Source of the DNA: Curtobacterium sp. MCSS17_008
GTDB lineage: Bacteria; Actinomycetota; Actinomycetes; Actinomycetales; Microbacteriaceae
Assembly (NCBI RefSeq): GCF_003234185.1
Contig: NZ_QKSM01000003.1
Coordinates: 1 to 64,000, forward strand
DNA: 64,000 nucleotides
Reading direction: 5' to 3'
This document shows, piece by piece, positions 52,598-61,382 of the stretch (within the stretch, counting starts at the first letter, position 1; the number at the start of each line of letters is the position of its first letter). The notes under the pieces were generated by a model. The model saw nothing but the letters and a program-made list of their open reading frames with translations. It did no database searches and was not told the origin of the DNA. A program made the position numbers and the translations under genes.

Positions 52598-52610
52598 GTT
52601 GTTCAACAAT
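52598..52610. promoter_or_regulatory. GntR-type operator upstream of pxpABC
   Basis: GTTGTTCAACAAT (plus strand) matches the ATTGTTGAACAAT operator of the DUF969 operon in all but the first and the central base. It lies 23 bp before pxpA. Confidence 0.8.
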
Positions 52611-52669
52611 CTAGTGAGCAGCCTGGCCGGTGTCACCCGTCCGGGCGGTCGTCCCGGTGCCGCTCCTGG

Positions 52670-52975
52670 TCAGCCGAGGTCGAGCGTGCGCCCGAACGTG
52701 CGGGTGACCGGCGGGGCGGCGATGATCGCGGCGAGGGCGGTCGGGGCGCCCTCGTCCGTGGCGCGCCAGGCGACGTAGGCATCGTGGTCGGCGGCGCTGG
52801 CCCAGCGTTCGAGCACGACGAGACGGAGCGCGTCCGCGTCGTCGACCAGGACCTCGAGTGACTCGTTGCCGGGGAACGCCGCCGTCTGGGCCAGGGTCTC
52901 GCGGACCGCCGATCGCACCTGCTCCTGGTCGACGTCGTCACGGAGCTGGACCTCGAGGAAGACCGTCTGGGTCAT
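52670..52975 (-). CDS. Antibiotic biosynthesis monooxygenase (ABM)-fold protein
   Basis: A 101-residue ferredoxin-like dimeric protein. The pattern is VFLEVQLRDDVDQEQVRSAV, NESLEVLVDDADALRLVVLERWAS and DHDAYVAW, which is the ABM/YgiN fold. Members include quinol monooxygenases and cofactor-free small-molecule enzymes; substrate unknown. GAAAGG lies seven bases before the ATG. Divergent from the MFS gene at 53265. Confidence 0.88.
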   Translation of the reverse strand: MTQTVFLEVQLRDDVDQEQVRSAVRETLAQTAAFPGNESLEVLVDDADALRLVVLERWASAADHDAYVAWRATDEGAPTALAAIIAAPPVTRTFGRTLDLG

Positions 52976-53206
52976 GGGGGCGCCTTTCGTCTGCGACGGC
53001 CGACCCTCGGCCGTCCGCCGTGACAACCCGGGCGCGGTGGTCGTTGTTCCGCGCCCCGCCGGGGAAGTGCGGTGCGCAACCTCGGTGGTTGCCCGCAGCG
53101 CGATGGTCCGGCGCGGAACCGCCGACGTCGCGTGTCGCGGGAGGGGGCGCGTCATGCGCGGAGAAAAAGCTTCCAGAAGAAGGTTTTGGGTGTTACCGTC
53201 CTCTAC

Positions 53207-53223
53207 ACCTAGCAGCACTAGGT
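53207..53223. promoter_or_regulatory. Palindrome in the promoter region of the MFS sugar transporter
   Basis: ACCTAG-CAGCA-CTAGGT is a perfect 6-bp inverted repeat with a 5-bp centre, about 42 bp before the start and beside the least GC-rich stretch of the region. A regulator site is likely; the regulator is not in this window. Confidence 0.5.
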
Positions 53224-53264
53224 ATTCAGAGGGCGATCCGCCCCCGATGGCTCGAGGAGGAGTC

Positions 53265-54635
53265 ATGTCGACACCGACGTCGAAGGAAGAACCGCAGTCC
53301 GGTCTCGCCGGCACCGCCAGCCCGCCGGTCACCGCGGCCGCCGGAGCGACGAGCGCCGATCCCGCGGCGGCATCGCGCGCGTTCTCGGTCGAGGGCCTCA
53401 CGCAGAACGTCAGCACGGTCCGCGTCGGCCCGAAGTACCTGTGGGCGCTCAGCCTCGCGCAGTTCGGCCTGTTCGCCGCCCTGCTCACCCCGGTCTTCGT
53501 GAGCATGTCGATCAAGGCGCAGGAGCTGAACCCGACCAGCCCCGAGACCATCGTCGGTTCGGTGCTGCCGTTCGGCGCCCTCGGTGCCCTGCTCGCCAAC
53601 CCGCTCTTCGGTGCGCTCTCGGACCGCACCCGCACCCGCTGGGGTCGTCGTCGTCCGTGGATGGTCGGCGGGGTCGTGGTCTTCCTCGGCGCCCTCGCCT
53701 GGCTCGCGTTCTCGCCGGACGTGGTCCAGCTCACCATCGCGTGGGTCCTGGCCCAGGTCTCCGCCAACGCGGTCCTCGCCACCCTGACCGCGAGCTTCGC
53801 CGACAACGTCCCCGAGTTCCAGCGCGGCAAGGCGTCGAGCGTCATCGCGCTCGCGCAGAACATCGCGATCCTCGCCGGCCTCTACCTCGCCGTGTACCTG
53901 GTCGGGAACCTGCCGCTGCTCTTCATCGCTCCGGGCATCCTGGCCGTCGCCGTCATCCTCGTCTACTCGCTCGTCGCCCGCGACGAGTTGCCGACGACCC
54001 CGACGAAGCCGTTCAGCTGGACCACCCTCATCGCGTCGTTCTGGACGAACCCGATCAAGCACCCCGACTTCGGACTCGCATGGTGGGGCCGCTTCCTCAT
54101 CACCTTCGGCACGTTCATGTTCACGACCTACCGCCTGCTCTACATGCAGGACCAGATCGGGATCGAGGACGTCGGCGAGGCCACCGCCACGGTCGCCTTC
54201 GGCGTGCTCCTGTACACGATCGCCCTGCTCGTCAGCGCCGCGGTGTCCGGTTGGGTGTCGGACCGGGTCCGTCGCCGCAAGGTGTTCGTCTGGGGATCCA
54301 CCGCCCTGACCGCCGTCGGCCTCGTGATCCTCGCGCACGTCGACAGCGTGGGCGGCTTCTACTTCGCCGAGATCGTGCTCGGCTTCGCGTTCGGCATCTA
54401 CGCGGCGATCGACACCGCGCTCGTGGTCGACGTGCTGCCCGACCCCGAGCGCCCCGGCAAGGACCTCGGCGTCATCAACATCGCCAACGCACTGCCGCAG
54501 TCGCTCGCCCCGGCGGTCGGCCTGTTCCTGCTCGGCCTCGGCGGCGGCCAGAACTACACCCTCATGCTCTGGGGGGCCGGCGTCGCCGTCCTCCTCGGTG
54601 CGCTCGTCATCCTGCCGATCAAGAAGGTCCGGTAG
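53265..54635 (+). CDS. MFS transporter, sugar/proton symporter-like
   Basis: A 456-residue MFS protein. A polar N-terminal tail of about 50 residues is followed by twelve helices. The motif-A-like loop is GALSDRTRTRWGRRRPWMV, which is characteristic of the GPH/SLC45-type sucrose and glycoside permeases. The matching later loop is VSDRVRRRKVFVWG. The ATG at 53265 has GAGGAGG upstream; an in-frame ATG at 53247 is less well placed. Likely imports a disaccharide or glycoside. Confidence 0.9.
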   Translation: MSTPTSKEEPQSGLAGTASPPVTAAAGATSADPAAASRAFSVEGLTQNVSTVRVGPKYLWALSLAQFGLFAALLTPVFVSMSIKAQELNPTSPETIVGSVLPFGALGALLANPLFGALSDRTRTRWGRRRPWMVGGVVVFLGALAWLAFSPDVVQLTIAWVLAQVSANAVLATLTASFADNVPEFQRGKASSVIALAQNIAILAGLYLAVYLVGNLPLLFIAPGILAVAVILVYSLVARDELPTTPTKPFSWTTLIASFWTNPIKHPDFGLAWWGRFLITFGTFMFTTYRLLYMQDQIGIEDVGEATATVAFGVLLYTIALLVSAAVSGWVSDRVRRRKVFVWGSTALTAVGLVILAHVDSVGGFYFAEIVLGFAFGIYAAIDTALVVDVLPDPERPGKDLGVINIANALPQSLAPAVGLFLLGLGGGQNYTLMLWGAGVAVLLGALVILPIKKVR

Positions 54636-54764
54636 GCAGCGACGCCGGCCGACGGATCCGGAGGCGCGACCCCACGTCGCGGACGCGCCGTCGGCGTGCA
54701 GCGCGGTGGAGGTCCGCCGCCGTGCAGGTTCCGGGCGGGACCTCGCCGAGGCGCCGGACACGAC

Positions 54765-54796
54765 GACGCCCCCGCCGCTGGTGCGACGGGGGCGTC
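54765..54796. terminator. Hairpin terminator between MFS and DUF4383 copy B
   Basis: GACGCCCCCG and CGGGGGCGTC form a perfect 10-bp stem with a 12-nt loop between two convergent genes. A second smaller hairpin (CCACCG-CTCC-GGCGGTGG type) follows near 54820. Confidence 0.75.
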
Positions 54797-54873
54797 CGGT
54801 GGCCCCTGATCCCCTGGGGTGGCCACCGCTCCGGCGGTGGACCGCCCAGCACCGGGCGGCCCACCGAGGACGG

Positions 54874-55335
54874 TCAGCGGGTGGTGCGTACGCCGGCGCG
54901 GGGCAGGACGACGCCGAGCAGGATCATCGCGACGGCGAGGAAGGCGTGCAGGACGTTGTCCGCGCTGTTGAGCGGGACGAAGTTCGCGGCGCTGGACATG
55001 TTCGCGACGAAGAGGCCGAAGACGAACAGCACGGCGTAGATGATGCCGCCGATGAGCAGGTAGGAGCGGGATCCGCTGGCGGTGCGGGCGGCGAGGAGGC
55101 CGACGATGCCGAACAGCAGGTGGACGATGTTGTGCAGCGCCGAGACCTGGAACAGGCCGAGCAGCATGGCCATCGAGCCGTCGCCGGCGAAGGACATGGT
55201 GCCCATGTCCATGGTCAGGCCGGGGATGAAGCCGGCGATGCCGACGATGAGGAAGACGACGCCGAAGAGCAGTGCGCCCTTCTGGACGAGGGTCGAAGCG
55301 AAACCGGTACGAGGTGATGCAGCGTTGCTGGTCAT
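54874..55335 (-). CDS. DUF4383 membrane protein, copy B
   Basis: A 153-residue four-helix protein almost identical to the one at 37869-38327. From LVQKGALLFG to the end only Thr/Ser in NTADN and Ala/Val near the C-terminus differ, while the first about 15 residues are different. GGAAGGA lies seven bases before the ATG. The two genes face opposite directions about 16.5 kb apart. Function unknown. Confidence 0.92.
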   Translation of the reverse strand: MTSNAASPRTGFASTLVQKGALLFGVVFLIVGIAGFIPGLTMDMGTMSFAGDGSMAMLLGLFQVSALHNIVHLLFGIVGLLAARTASGSRSYLLIGGIIYAVLFVFGLFVANMSSAANFVPLNSADNVLHAFLAVAMILLGVVLPRAGVRTTR

Positions 55336-55549
55336 GGTGCAGTCCTTCCGAGTGCGTTCCACGACGGCGTGTCCGGGTCACCGCTCAGGGGCAGCGTCGT
55401 CGTCGTACAGGGGTTTCGGAGCAGTTGCGCAGTCGGATTGGTGCGACGTCGAGGTGTACCTCCGACGCGCTCGACGACCGGCGGGTCCCCCTGCGGGATG
55501 ACCCCCGGTCTCCACCCGAGGGGGGACGCGCGCGACGGGGTCGCGGAAA

Positions 55550-55555
55550 TAGCGT
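55550..55555 (+). promoter_or_regulatory. Leaderless-type -10 element of the ABC exporter operon
   Basis: TAGCGT lies seven bases before the GTG at 55563 with no ribosome site between. The same box and spacing occur before the sensor kinase gene. Confidence 0.55.
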
Positions 55556-55562
55556 GGACCAC

Positions 55563-56489
55563 GTGATCGAGATCGAGCATCTGTCCAAGCGCTACGGCGC
55601 CAAGACCGCCGTCGACGACATCTCCTTCGTCGTCCGCCCGGGCATCGTCACCGGCTTCCTCGGGCCGAACGGTGCCGGCAAGTCCACGACCATGCGGATG
55701 ATCATGGGGCTCGACACGCCCACGTCCGGACGGGTGCGGGTGAACGGGCAGGAGTACCGCTCGTTCCGCGACCCGCTCCGGCAGGTCGGCGCGCTGCTCG
55801 AGGCGAAGGCCGTCCACTCCGGGCGCAGTGCGTACAACCACCTGCTGTCGCTCGCCGCGACGCACGGCATCCCGAAGTCGCGGGTGCACACCGTCATCGA
55901 GCTCACCGGCCTCGAGTCGGTCGCGAAGAAGCGCGTCGGCGGGTTCTCCCTCGGCATGGGACAGCGGCTCGGCATCGCCGCAGCGCTGCTCGGTGACCCG
56001 AAGACCCTGATCCTCGACGAACCGGTCAACGGCCTCGACCCGGACGGCGTCGTGTGGGTCCGTCAGCTGGCCCGGCACCTGGCGTCCGAGGGGCGCACGG
56101 TCTTCCTCTCCAGCCACCTCATGAGCGAGATGGCCCAGACCGCCGACCGCGTGGTCGTGCTCGGCCGCGGCAAGGTGCTCGCCGACGCCCCGATCGCCGA
56201 GTTCGTCGCGGGCAGTGGCAGCGGACAGGGCGGCGGCGCACGGACCCTCGTCCGGACCCCGCACCCCGACCAGCTCTTCGGCGCCGTCGGGTCCGCCGCG
56301 TCGTCGATCACCCCGCGCGAGGACGGCGCCTTCGTGGTCGTCGGCCCCGACGCCCAGCAGATCGGCACCATCGCCGCCCAGACCGGCGCGGTGCTGCACG
56401 AACTCACCCCCATGGGTGCGAGCCTCGAGGAGGCGTACATGGCCCTCACCAAGGACGAGGTCGAGTACCAGGCGGAGGTCGCACGATGA
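55563..56489 (+). CDS. ABC exporter ATPase (CcmA/BcrA type)
   Basis: A 308-residue ATPase with Walker A GPNGAGKST, signature FSLGMGQRLG (LSGGQ equivalent), Walker B TLILDEPVNGLDPDG and SSHLMSEM. The C-terminal domain of about 80 residues is typical of DrrA/BcrA-like exporters. The GTG at 55563 with TAGCGT seven bases before points to a leaderless mRNA. Coupled to the permease gene downstream (ATGA). Likely exports an antibiotic, peptide or lipid. Confidence 0.93.
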   Translation: MIEIEHLSKRYGAKTAVDDISFVVRPGIVTGFLGPNGAGKSTTMRMIMGLDTPTSGRVRVNGQEYRSFRDPLRQVGALLEAKAVHSGRSAYNHLLSLAATHGIPKSRVHTVIELTGLESVAKKRVGGFSLGMGQRLGIAAALLGDPKTLILDEPVNGLDPDGVVWVRQLARHLASEGRTVFLSSHLMSEMAQTADRVVVLGRGKVLADAPIAEFVAGSGSGQGGGARTLVRTPHPDQLFGAVGSAASSITPREDGAFVVVGPDAQQIGTIAAQTGAVLHELTPMGASLEEAYMALTKDEVEYQAEVAR

Positions 56490-57343
56490 GCGCCGCGACG
56501 GCCACCGCGATGCCCGGACGCGTCGGACTCGGGTTCGGCCGACTCGTCCGCAGCGAGTGGATCAAGTTCCGCAGCATCCGGTCGACGTGGTGGTGCTACG
56601 CGATCATCGTGGCGCTGACGATCGGCCTCGGAGCGATGATCGGTGCTGCGGCCCCGGTGATGGGGCTCCCCGAGGGCACCGAGGTGACGCAGGAGGTCGC
56701 GAACCGGCAGATCGTCCTGCTCAGCACGTCCTCCGTGGGCTTCACCGTGCTGGTCGCCGCCGTGCTCGGCGTGCTCATCATCACCGGCGAGTACGGCACC
56801 GGTCAGATCCGGTCCACGTTCACGGCCGACCCTCGCCGTTCCGGCGCGGTCCTCGCCAAGGCCGTCGTCCTCGCCGTCGCGACCTTCGTGGTGAGCGCCG
56901 TCGCGACCTGGATCGGTGTCGTGCTGGTGTCGCTGTTCCAGGCCGACAAGGGCGTGCACGCTGATCTCGCCGACCCGTCGGTCTTCATGCCGATCCTCGG
57001 GTCCTCGGTCTACGTCACCCTGATCGCCCTGCTCGCCTTCGGCATCGGGCTGCTGGTCCGGTCCAGTGCCGGCGGCATCGCGATCGCACTCGGCGTGCTG
57101 CTCGTGCTGCCGATCGTGCTCCAGCTCGTCGCGAGCCTGGTGGACCAGCAGTGGCTGCTCGACGTGTCCCGCTTCCTGCCCGACCAGGCCGGTGCCGAGC
57201 TGTTCACCTACGAGTCGTCCGGGGACCAGCCGCCCGCCGAGGGCGTCGACCTGAACGGCTGGGCCGGTGCCGGCGTCCTGGCGGCCTGGGTCGTCGCGGT
57301 CGGCGTGATCGCGATGGCCGCGGTCAAGAAGCGCGACGTCTGA
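56486..57343 (+). CDS. ABC-2 type permease
   Basis: A 285-residue permease with six helices. The start LVRSEWIKFRSIRSTWW is the typical ABC-2 elbow. It has VLIITGEYGTGQIRSTFTADP and ends with a helix followed by KKRDV. It pairs with the ATPase immediately upstream. A palindromic terminator follows at 57375. Confidence 0.92.
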   Translation: MSAATATAMPGRVGLGFGRLVRSEWIKFRSIRSTWWCYAIIVALTIGLGAMIGAAAPVMGLPEGTEVTQEVANRQIVLLSTSSVGFTVLVAAVLGVLIITGEYGTGQIRSTFTADPRRSGAVLAKAVVLAVATFVVSAVATWIGVVLVSLFQADKGVHADLADPSVFMPILGSSVYVTLIALLAFGIGLLVRSSAGGIAIALGVLLVLPIVLQLVASLVDQQWLLDVSRFLPDQAGAELFTYESSGDQPPAEGVDLNGWAGAGVLAAWVVAVGVIAMAAVKKRDV

Positions 57344-57374
57344 CGACGAGCGGCGCGGCTCGTGACGCGGTCGT

Positions 57375-57422
57375 GACGGACGGGAGGCTCGGTGCCAGCT
57401 GGCACCGGGCCTCCCGTCCGTC
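57375..57422. terminator. Palindromic bidirectional terminator repeat
   Basis: GACGGACGGGAGGC and GCCTCCCGTCCGTC arms around a CGGTGCCAGCTGGCACCG centre, near-perfect over 48 nt, between two convergent genes. Confidence 0.88.
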
Positions 57423-57442
57423 TGCAGCCGGGTACCGGCGGG

Positions 57443-57784
57443 TCAGGCCGCCCGTGAGAACAGCTCGCGCAGGGCGCGCGCCAGCCGCCACGAGCGGCGT
57501 GGCTGCGGGACGACCTCGACGGCGCGCGTGGGCATGCGGAATGCGAGGTCGTGCAGCATGTTGCGCTTCGTGCCGTCCCAGTTCGCGAAGAGGTACGAGC
57601 CACCGATGAACGACATGCTCCGGACCGGGGTGCGCTTCCAGGAGTCGGCGGCGACGTAGTACCCGGTGTGCCCGGCGCGGATGTGGTCGATGACGGTGTC
57701 GACGTCGAGGACACCGGTCGTGGTGACGACGGCGGTGATGCCCGTTCGGTCGCGGGCGACGTACTCGATGAGGTGTTCGGTCAC
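57443..57784 (-). CDS. DUF3892-like small protein
   Basis: A 113-residue basic soluble protein. TVIDHIRAGHTGYYVAADSW and SYLFANWDGTKRNMLHDL fit the loose pattern of DUF3892-type proteins (a small beta domain with a W-D-G-x-K-x-N-x-L end). The C-terminus is arginine-rich (RRSWRLARALRELFSR). GTG start at 57784 without a clear ribosome site. Function unknown; assignment tentative. Confidence 0.65.
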   Translation of the reverse strand: MTEHLIEYVARDRTGITAVVTTTGVLDVDTVIDHIRAGHTGYYVAADSWKRTPVRSMSFIGGSYLFANWDGTKRNMLHDLAFRMPTRAVEVVPQPRRSWRLARALRELFSRAA

Positions 57785-57875
57785 GGCGTGCTCTGATCTG
57801 TCTGCTCGACCCGGCCCGTGGGTGGCACCGGGGAATGAGTGGAACCGCCGTTGCTCCCGGGAGCGATGGTACGCC

Positions 57876-57891
57876 TCGACATCGATGTCGA
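57876..57891. promoter_or_regulatory. 16-bp palindrome in the divergent gap before yeiH
   Basis: TCGACATCGATGTCGA is a perfect palindrome; GCTCCCGGGAGC, a second perfect one, lies at 57853-57864. Both are in the gap between the DUF3892-like gene and the transporter, so they are candidate operators for unknown regulators. Confidence 0.45.
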
Positions 57892-57996
57892 TCCAGGCGG
57901 GGGGCCGGGACGGGGGGGACGGGCATCCGGAGAGCGCAGGAGCCCGATCGGAACCGTCCGCGCGGGCTGTGACCCGGCGGTGGGATGCTGGTCCGC

Positions 57997-59061
57997 ATGC
58001 CCCTGTCCCGCCCGGTGGTCGCCGCCGCCCTGCCCGGAGTCGCTCTCGCCGTCGTGATCGGCATCGCCGCGACCCTTGTCGGCCGTGCGGTCCCGGTCGT
58101 CGGTGGTCCGGTGCCGGCCGTGGTGCTCGGAGCCCTGGTGGGGTGGCTCGTGCGCCGCCGTCGGCACCAGGACGGCGGTGTCGCGGACCTCGGCGGGCTC
58201 CAGCCCGGCGTGAAGTTCGCGTCGAGCCGCGTCCTGCAGGCGGCCGTCGTGCTCCTCGGCGCGCAGCTCTCGATCGGCGAGGTCCTGCGCATCGGCGGCG
58301 AGACCCTCCCCGTGATGCTCACCACGCTCGTGGTGTGCCTCGTCGCCGCGTGGGGGATCGGCCGCCTGCTCCGGGTGTCGCGCACGCTGCGCACGTTGAT
58401 CGGCGTCGGGACGGGCATCTGCGGCGCCTCGGCGATCGCGGCCGTCACCCCCGTGGTGGGTGCCGCCAGCGCCGAGGTGGCCTACGCCCTGTCGACGATC
58501 TTCCTCTGCAACATCGCGGCCGTCTTCGTCTTCCCCCTCGTCGGGCACGCGCTCGGCCTGTCGCAGCACGCGTTCGGCGTCTTCGCCGGCACCGCGGTGA
58601 ACGACACGTCGTCGGTGGTGGCCACGGCGACCGTCTACGGCCGCCAGGCGACCGACACCGCCGTCGTCGTGAAGCTGGTCCGGACGCTCATGATCATCCC
58701 GATCGTGGTCGGGCTGGCCGGCATGGAGGCCCGCCGCGCCTCCCGCGAGCAGCCCACCGTCGACGACGGCACGGGTCGCGCCAGGGGCGTCCGCGTCCTG
58801 CGGCTGGTCCCGTGGTTCCTGGTCGGGTTCCTCGTCGTGGTGCTGCTCCGCACCACCGGGGTCCTGCCCGCGGAGGCCGCACCGGGCTTCTCGACGGTGG
58901 CGACGTTCCTCATCACGGTGGCGCTCGCCGCAGTGGGCGTGTCGACCGACTTCGCCGCGCTGCGCCGTGCGGGCTTCCGCCCGATGCTGCTCGGCATCGC
59001 GCTGTGGGTGCTCGTCGCGGTGACGAGCCTGGGCGTCCAGGCGGCCTTCGGCCAGCTCTGA
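57997..59061 (+). CDS. YeiH/UPF0324-family membrane protein (putative sulfate exporter family)
   Basis: A 354-residue protein with about ten helices. Family blocks are GLQPGVKFASSRVLQAAVVLLGAQ, GVGTGICGASAIAAVTPVV and FAGTAVNDTSSVVATATVYG. Members are called putative sulfate exporters, with YeiH-like roles still unproven. The ATG at 57997 is favoured because GATGCT lies seven bases before it; the ATG at 57985 adds four residues. No LysR partner (common for yeiH) lies next to it. Confidence 0.9.
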   Translation: MPLSRPVVAAALPGVALAVVIGIAATLVGRAVPVVGGPVPAVVLGALVGWLVRRRRHQDGGVADLGGLQPGVKFASSRVLQAAVVLLGAQLSIGEVLRIGGETLPVMLTTLVVCLVAAWGIGRLLRVSRTLRTLIGVGTGICGASAIAAVTPVVGAASAEVAYALSTIFLCNIAAVFVFPLVGHALGLSQHAFGVFAGTAVNDTSSVVATATVYGRQATDTAVVVKLVRTLMIIPIVVGLAGMEARRASREQPTVDDGTGRARGVRVLRLVPWFLVGFLVVVLLRTTGVLPAEAAPGFSTVATFLITVALAAVGVSTDFAALRRAGFRPMLLGIALWVLVAVTSLGVQAAFGQL

Positions 59062-59185
59062 CACCAGACGCTCGGCGGCCCCCGGTCGTCGGCCGCTCGC
59101 CTCCACGCTGTGGAGCAGAAGGCGTCGAGTGGCGCGAGGCGACCCGACGTCGTCTGCTCCATCGACGCGGGTGCCGTGACCACGT

Positions 59186-59233
59186 GACGGACGGGAGGCC
59201 CGGTGCCAGCCGGCACCGGGCCTCCCGTCCGTC
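59186..59233. terminator. Palindromic bidirectional terminator repeat (perfect)
   Basis: Two perfect 22-bp arms (GACGGACGGGAGGCCCGGTG start) around a 4-nt loop, between two convergent genes. The cleanest member of the family. Confidence 0.92.
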
Positions 59234-59254
59234 AGAGCGGACCGCACCGCGGCG

Positions 59255-60331
59255 TCAGCCGCGCAGCGCCTCCGAGAGCTTCACGCGACCACCCGTGCGC
59301 AGCAGGGCGTTCTCGTAGATCCGCGCTCCCACGGTGACCACGACGACGACCGAGGCCGCGACGATCAGCAGCGACAGGATCGGCTCCCACCACTCGGCGG
59401 TCCCGAGGAAGATGCGCATCGGCATCCCGATCGGTGCGCTGAACGGCACGTACGACATGATGCCGACGATCGTGGGGTCGTCCGCAGCGACCACGATGAG
59501 GATGTACGGGATCATCACGAGCATCATCACCGGCATCGTCACACTGCCGACGTCCTCCTGGCGGGAGACCAGCACGGCGGACGCGGCGAACATCGCGGCG
59601 ATGAGCACGAAGCCGACCGCGAAGAACCCGACGAACCAGAGCACGCTCGGACCGAGCATCGAGAACAGGTTGTCCTGCCCGGTCACCGCGAGCGCGATCA
59701 CGGCGGCGACCGCGACGGCCACGATCTGCGCGAACGCCATCGCGCTGTTGCCGAGCACCTTGCCGGCCAGCAGTGCCCGTGCCGGGATCGCGGCCATCAG
59801 GATCTCGACCACCCGGGTGGACTTCTCCTCGACGACGCTCTGCGCGATCGAGGACCCGAACGTCACGGCCGAGGCGAAGAACACCACGCCGAACATGATG
59901 CCGATGAGCGAGACGAGCCCCGCGGGCAGGGCACCCGGGTCGAGCAGCTCGACCTCCGGGGTGACGCTGAGCGCGCTGATGACATCGGTCGGCGCGTCGT
60001 CCAGCCCGACGACCGAGTACCCCAGGGTGTCGTCCGAGGGCACGATCGCGGCGTCGACCTCGCCGTCGCGCACCAGGCGCTCCGCCTGCGCGACGGTCTG
60101 GGTCGGCGTGACGTCGAGGCCGTCGGCCGACTCGAGGGAGACGCCGTCGACGACGGCGACCGGGGTGGTGTCGTCCGCGGTGGCCTTGCCGACGATGCCG
60201 CCGATGACGATCGAGGCGACCACCGCGACGAGCAGGATCGCGGCCGACACCACGAAGGCCTTGCTGCGCACCCGGGCCTGGATCTCGCGGACGGTGACGA
60301 GCCGCACCGCGTTCACGAACGTGCTGTTCAC
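59255..60331 (-). CDS. ABC-2 permease (NatB-like)
   Basis: A 358-residue exporter permease. An N-terminal helix with VTVREIQARVRSKAF precedes a large extracellular domain (about 45-165, TPVAVVDGVSLESAD), then five helices including VVEEKSTRVVEILMAAIPAR, the typical NatB/YhaP block. The GTG at 60331 overlaps the ATPase stop (GTGA). Works with the ATPase upstream, possibly under the two-component system further on. Confidence 0.92.
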   Translation of the reverse strand: MNSTFVNAVRLVTVREIQARVRSKAFVVSAAILLVAVVASIVIGGIVGKATADDTTPVAVVDGVSLESADGLDVTPTQTVAQAERLVRDGEVDAAIVPSDDTLGYSVVGLDDAPTDVISALSVTPEVELLDPGALPAGLVSLIGIMFGVVFFASAVTFGSSIAQSVVEEKSTRVVEILMAAIPARALLAGKVLGNSAMAFAQIVAVAVAAVIALAVTGQDNLFSMLGPSVLWFVGFFAVGFVLIAAMFAASAVLVSRQEDVGSVTMPVMMLVMIPYILIVVAADDPTIVGIMSYVPFSAPIGMPMRIFLGTAEWWEPILSLLIVAASVVVVVTVGARIYENALLRTGGRVKLSEALRG

Positions 60332-61209
60332 CGGACGACCTCCCGGAAGACCTCGCTGAGTCGGGGCACACGGGGTGCGAACGACCCGACCGTGCCGTGC
60401 TGGACCGCGCGCTGCAGGACGTGCTGCGCGGTGGCCTCGTCGGCCTCGAACACGGCGTAGCCGCCGTCGAACTCGCGGACCGTGACACCGGGCTCGTCGC
60501 GGAGCCAGGCGACGTCGCCGTCGACGAGCAGCTCCCACGCGGCCGGCCCGGCTGCACGACGCAGGTCCTCCTGCGCTCCGGAGGCGCGGATGGTGCCACC
60601 GGCGATCACGACGACGTCGTCGCACAGTCGCTCGACGACGTCGAGCTGGTGGCTCGAGAACAGCACCGGGACGCCCTTCGCCGCCTGCTCGCGGAGCACA
60701 CCGAGCACGGTGTCGACGGCCATCGGGTCGAGGCCCGAGAACGGTTCGTCGAGCACGAGGACCTCCGGGTCGTGGACGAGTGCCGCGGCGACCTGCACGC
60801 GCTGCTGGTTGCCGAGGGAGAGCTTCTCGACCGCGTCGCCGGCGTGCGGCGCCAGGTCCAGCCGCTCGAGCAGCGCGGCGGTGCGCTGGACCGCGGTCCG
60901 CTTGTCGACGCCGTGCAGTCGCGCCAGGTAGGTGATCTGCTCGGCGACCGGCATCTTCGGGTAGAGCCCGCGCTCCTCGGGCATGTAGCCGAACCGGCGA
61001 CGGTCGGACGGGCCGACCTCGGCCCCGTCGATCGACACCCGCCCGGCGTCCGCCTGGAGCACGCCGAGCAGGATCCGCATGGTGGTGGTCTTGCCGGCGC
61101 CGTTGCCGCCGACGAACCCGGTCAGTCGGCCGCTGCCGACCGAGAACCCCACGTCGTCGAGCACACGGCGGTCGCCGAAGTGCTTGCTGACGCCTTCGAT
61201 GGTGAGCAT
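60328..61209 (-). CDS. ABC exporter ATPase (NatA-like)
   Basis: A 293-residue ATPase with Walker A GGNGAGKTTT, signature LSLGNQQRVQ, Walker B VLVLDEPFSGLDP and SSHQLDVVE. The MPEERGLYPKM segment is typical of NatA/YhaQ-type exporters. The C-terminal domain ends LSEVFREVV. Overlaps the permease start. Natural substrates may be sodium ions or cell-wall-active agents; not determinable. Confidence 0.93.
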   Translation of the reverse strand: MLTIEGVSKHFGDRRVLDDVGFSVGSGRLTGFVGGNGAGKTTTMRILLGVLQADAGRVSIDGAEVGPSDRRRFGYMPEERGLYPKMPVAEQITYLARLHGVDKRTAVQRTAALLERLDLAPHAGDAVEKLSLGNQQRVQVAAALVHDPEVLVLDEPFSGLDPMAVDTVLGVLREQAAKGVPVLFSSHQLDVVERLCDDVVVIAGGTIRASGAQEDLRRAAGPAAWELLVDGDVAWLRDEPGVTVREFDGGYAVFEADEATAQHVLQRAVQHGTVGSFAPRVPRLSEVFREVVR

Positions 61210-61382
61210 CGCCCGTTCCCCTTCCGCCGGCGGTCCTCGCCGACGTCTCGACGCTACTGGCCGGGAGGCACGGCTCACCTCCGGCTGGAGGCGGGACTTG
61301 CGCACACCCCGGCTCCGTCCCGAGGGGGAGCGTCGGCCGCACGGCCACCGTGGGTCGCCCACCACGCGGGGGAGCATGCTGG

